Shown: positions 12,983 to 13,041 of the stretch, one piece after another | Layout: each line of letters opens with the position of its first letter | How positions within the stretch are numbered: the stretch's first letter is position 1 | NCBI GenBank assembly: GCA_016189965.1 | Contig: JACPRL010000067.1 | Location: 1 to 13,041 of the forward strand | Direction of reading: 5' to 3' | DNA length: 13,041 nucleotides | Source of the DNA: Acidobacteriota bacterium | Lineage (GTDB): Bacteria > Acidobacteriota > Terriglobia > Acidiferrales > 2-02-FULL-67-57 | Position numbers and translations under genes: made by a program | The notes under the pieces: generated by a model | Told to the model about the DNA's origin: nothing | The model's input: only the letters and a program-made list of their open reading frames with translations | The model's database searches: none

Positions 12983-13041
12983 TCAGCGTGCTTCGCCCTG
13001 GCGCTGGATGCGGGCGCGCAACTGTTCGCGCAGCTTCGGCG
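12983..13041 (-). CDS. Possible C-terminus of a gene leaving the window
   Basis: On the minus strand the last 59 bases read PKLREQLRARIQRQGEAR and then TGA (12985-12983). The charged, helix-like composition resembles a real protein C-terminus, and the hairpin-rich stretch ends just before it. Eighteen residues are too few to assign a family or to exclude a chance frame in GC-rich DNA. Confidence 0.4.
   Translation of the reverse strand, partial: PKLREQLRARIQRQGEAR

Overview
The window is GC-rich and densely coded. It most likely comes from an acidobacterium (Acidobacteriota). The main pointer is a tandem pair of secreted VWA-domain proteins of the type common in that phylum. A weaker pointer, from memory only, is the hairpin-rich intergenic repeat at the right end. 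The remaining genes are housekeeping genes found in many bacteria. I see no phage, transposase, CRISPR array, tRNA or rRNA.

Layout. (1) Positions 1-2659, plus strand: the 3' end of gpmI (cofactor-independent phosphoglycerate mutase), a D-2-hydroxyacid dehydrogenase, and a zinc-independent MDR quinone oxidoreductase gene that carries one in-frame TGA near its start. (2) 2671-4786, minus strand: two tandem secreted VWA proteins with an eroded metal-binding motif. (3) 4926-6514, plus strand: a possible 49-codon small ORF that overlaps the start of pyk (pyruvate kinase). (4) 6511-10843, minus strand: in transcription order yqeY, an unrecognised 208-residue protein, an OPT-family transporter and a rhomboid protease. 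(5) 10938-12542, plus strand: serA (3-phosphoglycerate dehydrogenase). (6) 12543-12982: a non-coding stretch made of hairpins and repeats, then the last codons of a minus-strand gene leaving the window.

Functional themes. GpmI, SerA and pyruvate kinase all act around the lower-glycolysis 3-phosphoglycerate/PEP node: 3PG to 2PG, 3PG to 3-phosphohydroxypyruvate for serine, and PEP to pyruvate. They are in separate transcription units, so this is proximity and not a demonstrated operon. The OPT transporter and rhomboid protease are inner-membrane proteins; the VWA pair is predicted to be exported.

The most striking signal is a dispersed palindromic repeat built from a 10-bp unit (ACAGATKCAC). 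It occurs three times, each time starting immediately after the TGA stop codon of the preceding gene (gpmI, yqeY, serA). In the two complete copies it fills nearly the whole gap to the next co-directional gene, ending 12-14 nt before that gene's ATG, where no Shine-Dalgarno sequence is visible. Other points of interest are the in-frame TGA in the oxidoreductase gene, the missing start codon of the second VWA gene, and the small ORF before pyk.
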